Origin: Microbacterium timonense
GTDB lineage: Bacteria > Actinomycetota > Actinomycetes > Actinomycetales > Microbacteriaceae
DNA length: 64,000 nt
Direction: 5' to 3'
NCBI RefSeq assembly: GCF_900292075.1
Contig: NZ_OLMV01000001.1
Location: 858,969-922,968, forward strand
The notes beneath the pieces were generated by a model. It ran no database searches. It worked only from the letters and a program-made list of their open reading frames with translations, and was not told where the DNA came from. Numbering within the stretch: the stretch's first letter is position 1; each line of letters begins with the position of its first letter. The translations under genes and the position numbers were made by a program. Below, in pieces: positions 57,422-64,000 of this stretch.

Positions 57422-58479
57422 GCGCGCAGGCCTTGCTCCACCGCCTCGATCTGGGCGACCGCGACGCGCTCCTGGTCGTGGTGCGCGAGGTGGGGGTCGC
57501 CGGGACCGTAGTTGACGGCCGGAACGCCCAGCGCGCTGAAGCGCGCGACATCCGTCCAGCCGTACTTCGGGCGCGGTTCGGCGCCCACGGCACGGAGGAA
57601 CTCCTGCGCGAGCGGGGCATCCAGGCCGGGGCGCGCGCCGGCGGCGGCGTCGACGACCTCGACCTCGAAGCCTGCGAAGACGTCGCGCACATGGCGCTCC
57701 GCCTCGGCGACATCGCGGCTCGGCGCGAAGCGATAGTTGACCTCGACTTCGCACAGGTCGGGGATGATGTTGCCGGCGACGCCCCCGCGAATGCGGACGG
57801 CATTGAGACCCTCGCGGTAGACGAGGCCTTCGACCGCGACGTCGCGGGGGCGGTACTCGGCGAGCCTGGCCAGGATGGGGGCGGCCTTGTGGATCGCGTT
57901 CTCACCGATCCACGCACGTGCGCTGTGAGCCCGGACGCCCTCGGTGCGTACCACGGCCCGGAGATTGCCGTTACAGCCGCCTTCGACCTCCCCATTCGAG
58001 GGCTCTCCGAGAATGGCGAAATGCCCTTGGAAGAGGTCCGGCCGCGTGCGAGCCAGGCGGGTGAGGCCGTTGAGGTCCGCGTCGACTTCCTCATGGTCGT
58101 ACCACATCCATGTGATGTCGACGCGAGGTTCGGTGAGCTCAGCGGCGAGCTTCAGCTGCACGGCCACGCCCGCCTTCATGTCGACGGTGCCTCGGCCCCA
58201 GATGAACGGTGCACCCTCGACTTCGATGTCTCGGGTCGGCACGTTGCCGTTGATCGGCACCGTGTCGATGTGGCCGGCGATCACGGCGCGCTGTGCGCGC
58301 CCCAAGTGGGTGCGCGCCACGATGGTGTCACCGTCGCGGTAGAGGTCGAGGTGCGCGCAGTCGGCCAGCGCCGAGAAGATGGCATCGGCCAGCGACTGCT
58401 CCTCGCCGGAGACGCTCGGAATGTCGCAGATGGTGCGCGTGAGATCGGCAGACGAGACAGACAGATCGAGCGTCGGCAT
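57403..58479 (-). CDS. dapE: Succinyl-diaminopimelate desuccinylase
   Basis: A 358-residue M20-family metalloenzyme that removes succinate from N-succinyl-L,L-diaminopimelate in the lysine/peptidoglycan pathway. Metal and catalytic residues are seen in AGHIDTVPING (His, near 70), WGRGTVDMKAGV (bridging Asp, near 96), WYDHEEVDADLNG (Glu-Glu, near 126), LGEPSNGEVEGG and the final His in HLAHHDQERV. Its end overlaps the mannosyltransferase start by 19 nt. ATG 58479. It is downstream of the rRNA operon on the same strand, separated by a strong hairpin. Confidence 0.93.
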   Translation of the reverse strand: MPTLDLSVSSADLTRTICDIPSVSGEEQSLADAIFSALADCAHLDLYRDGDTIVARTHLGRAQRAVIAGHIDTVPINGNVPTRDIEVEGAPFIWGRGTVDMKAGVAVQLKLAAELTEPRVDITWMWYDHEEVDADLNGLTRLARTRPDLFQGHFAILGEPSNGEVEGGCNGNLRAVVRTEGVRAHSARAWIGENAIHKAAPILARLAEYRPRDVAVEGLVYREGLNAVRIRGGVAGNIIPDLCEVEVNYRFAPSRDVAEAERHVRDVFAGFEVEVVDAAAGARPGLDAPLAQEFLRAVGAEPRPKYGWTDVARFSALGVPAVNYGPGDPHLAHHDQERVAVAQIEAVEQGLRAWLTFG

Positions 58480-58515
58480 CCTTCGAGTCTACCGAGCGTG
58501 ATCGGGGGCTTAACG

Positions 58516-58549
58516 CGGAATGGCCACCCTGCGTTGGGTGGCCATTCCG
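58516..58549 (-). terminator. rRNA operon terminator hairpin
   Basis: A 14-bp perfect stem, CGGAATGGCCACCC with GGGTGGCCATTCCG, with a 6-base loop, lying just beyond the 3' end of the 5S gene on the minus strand and 37 nt before dapE. It most likely ends rRNA transcription and isolates dapE. Confidence 0.85.
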
Positions 58550-58560
58550 TTTACGTGGTG

Positions 58561-58678
58561 TCCGGCGGTGTCCTACTCTCCCACAGGGTCGCCCCTGCAG
58601 TACCATCGGCGCTGAGAGGCTTAGCTTCCGGGTTCGGAATGGGACCGGGCGTTTCCCTCTCGCTATGGCCGCCGAAAC
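58561..58678 (-). rRNA. rrf: 5S ribosomal RNA
   Basis: The minus strand reads GTTTCGGCGGCCATAGCGAG and continues with CGGTCCCATTCCGAACCCGG, the standard actinobacterial 5S sequence, ending in the complementary CCGCCGGA. Length about 118 nt. Ends are estimated to within a few bases. It is the last gene of the operon. Confidence 0.95.
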
Positions 58679-58799
58679 TCTTTCGATGTTTCAGGTTTCA
58701 CAACGTGAAAGTACTCTGTTCTGTTGTGTTCCCGACCGTACATCGGGAACCACTCAGTGGACGCGAACACCCTTACCCACCCGCGGGTGGGGGTGATTA

Positions 58800-63812
<5,013 letters not shown>

Positions 63813-63976
63813 AAATGATGCCAACCCGGCCGGGAAAAACGACCAAAGCCAGCGAGTTCAACCATGACCAAAAACGAATATCAAACTGACATCCATGAAT
63901 TGATCCAAAAACCCCCACCAACCACAAACGTGGCCGACAGAGAAAAAATTGGCATTTGACAAGTGCACGCTGTTGA

Positions 63977-63987
63977 GTTCTCAAAGA
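63977..63987 (-). promoter_or_regulatory. boxA in the 16S leader
   Basis: TCTTTGAGAAC on the minus strand, followed by TCAACAGCGTGCACTTGTCA, the typical actinobacterial rRNA leader. The AT-richer region from 63813 to 63976 is the leader and processing-stalk part. The rRNA promoter must lie beyond base 64000. Confidence 0.8.
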
Positions 63988-64000
63988 TCGGACGCACCAG

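Overview
The window is high-GC actinobacterial chromosome, most likely Microbacterium or a close Microbacteriaceae relative. Supporting signs are GTG/TTG starts, 4-nt ATGA/GTGA overlaps, a C50-carotenoid cluster, Pro/Ala-rich termini, DUF3107/DUF3117/UPF0182/DUF2342 families and the rRNA sequence. No prophage, insertion sequence, integrase or CRISPR array was found. Nearly all of the window is vertically inherited housekeeping DNA, with some lineage-specific details.

Layout. 1-3.8 kb: an ABC exporter pair (ATPase with a long repeat-bearing acidic N-terminus, and the start of its permease), a TTG-started nucleotidyltransferase and two unknown genes. 4-5.5 kb: maltokinase behind a perfect LacI-type operator. 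5.5-10.7 kb: a wall-polymer block with three CDP-glycerol glycerophosphotransferase-family enzymes and one GT2 glycosyltransferase. 10.7-15.2 kb: an HtrA protease, a PLP aminotransferase, a nitrilase-family amidohydrolase, a DUF6328 membrane protein and the initiator tRNA. 15.3-21.5 kb: a MarR regulator divergent from idi-crtE-crtB-crtI-crtYe-crtYf-crtEb, a complete set of genes for a C50 carotenoid of the decaprenoxanthin type.

21.5-41.8 kb recalls the Mycobacterium tuberculosis Rv3193c-Rv3211 neighbourhood: UPF0182 protein, PDZ/S16 protease, DUF2342 protein, a YcaO-partner-like Cys protein, UvrD2, NudC, a degenerate phosphotransferase, the AdnB/AdnA helicase-nuclease pair, DUF3107, a ferritin-like protein and a DEAD-box RNA helicase. 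41.9-50.9 kb: a SHOCT protein, a PHP phosphoesterase, an EEP-family enzyme, aminopeptidase P, a gamma-glutamyltransferase-family protein that starts inside a small tandem repeat, and two divergent citrate synthases, one fused to a helix-turn-helix domain and carrying a changed active site. 50.9-58.5 kb recalls the mycobacterial mrp/tatB region: stress protein, PRC/MgtE-N/CBS protein, DUF1003 protein, Mrp, TatB, O-methyltransferase, DUF3117, then a PIG-V-like mannosyltransferase and DapE. 58.5-64 kb: an rRNA operon (16S-23S-5S) on the minus strand, with boxA elements and no tRNA in the spacer.

No clearly new multi-gene system such as a defence island was recognised. The best leads are the HTH-citrate synthase with Gln in place of the catalytic His and repeated putative operators at its start, the AdnAB-adjacent phosphotransferase that lacks its catalytic loop, the 200-bp convergent overlap of uvrD2 with its neighbour, and a hairpin that presents a Shine-Dalgarno sequence in its loop with the start codon in its stem.
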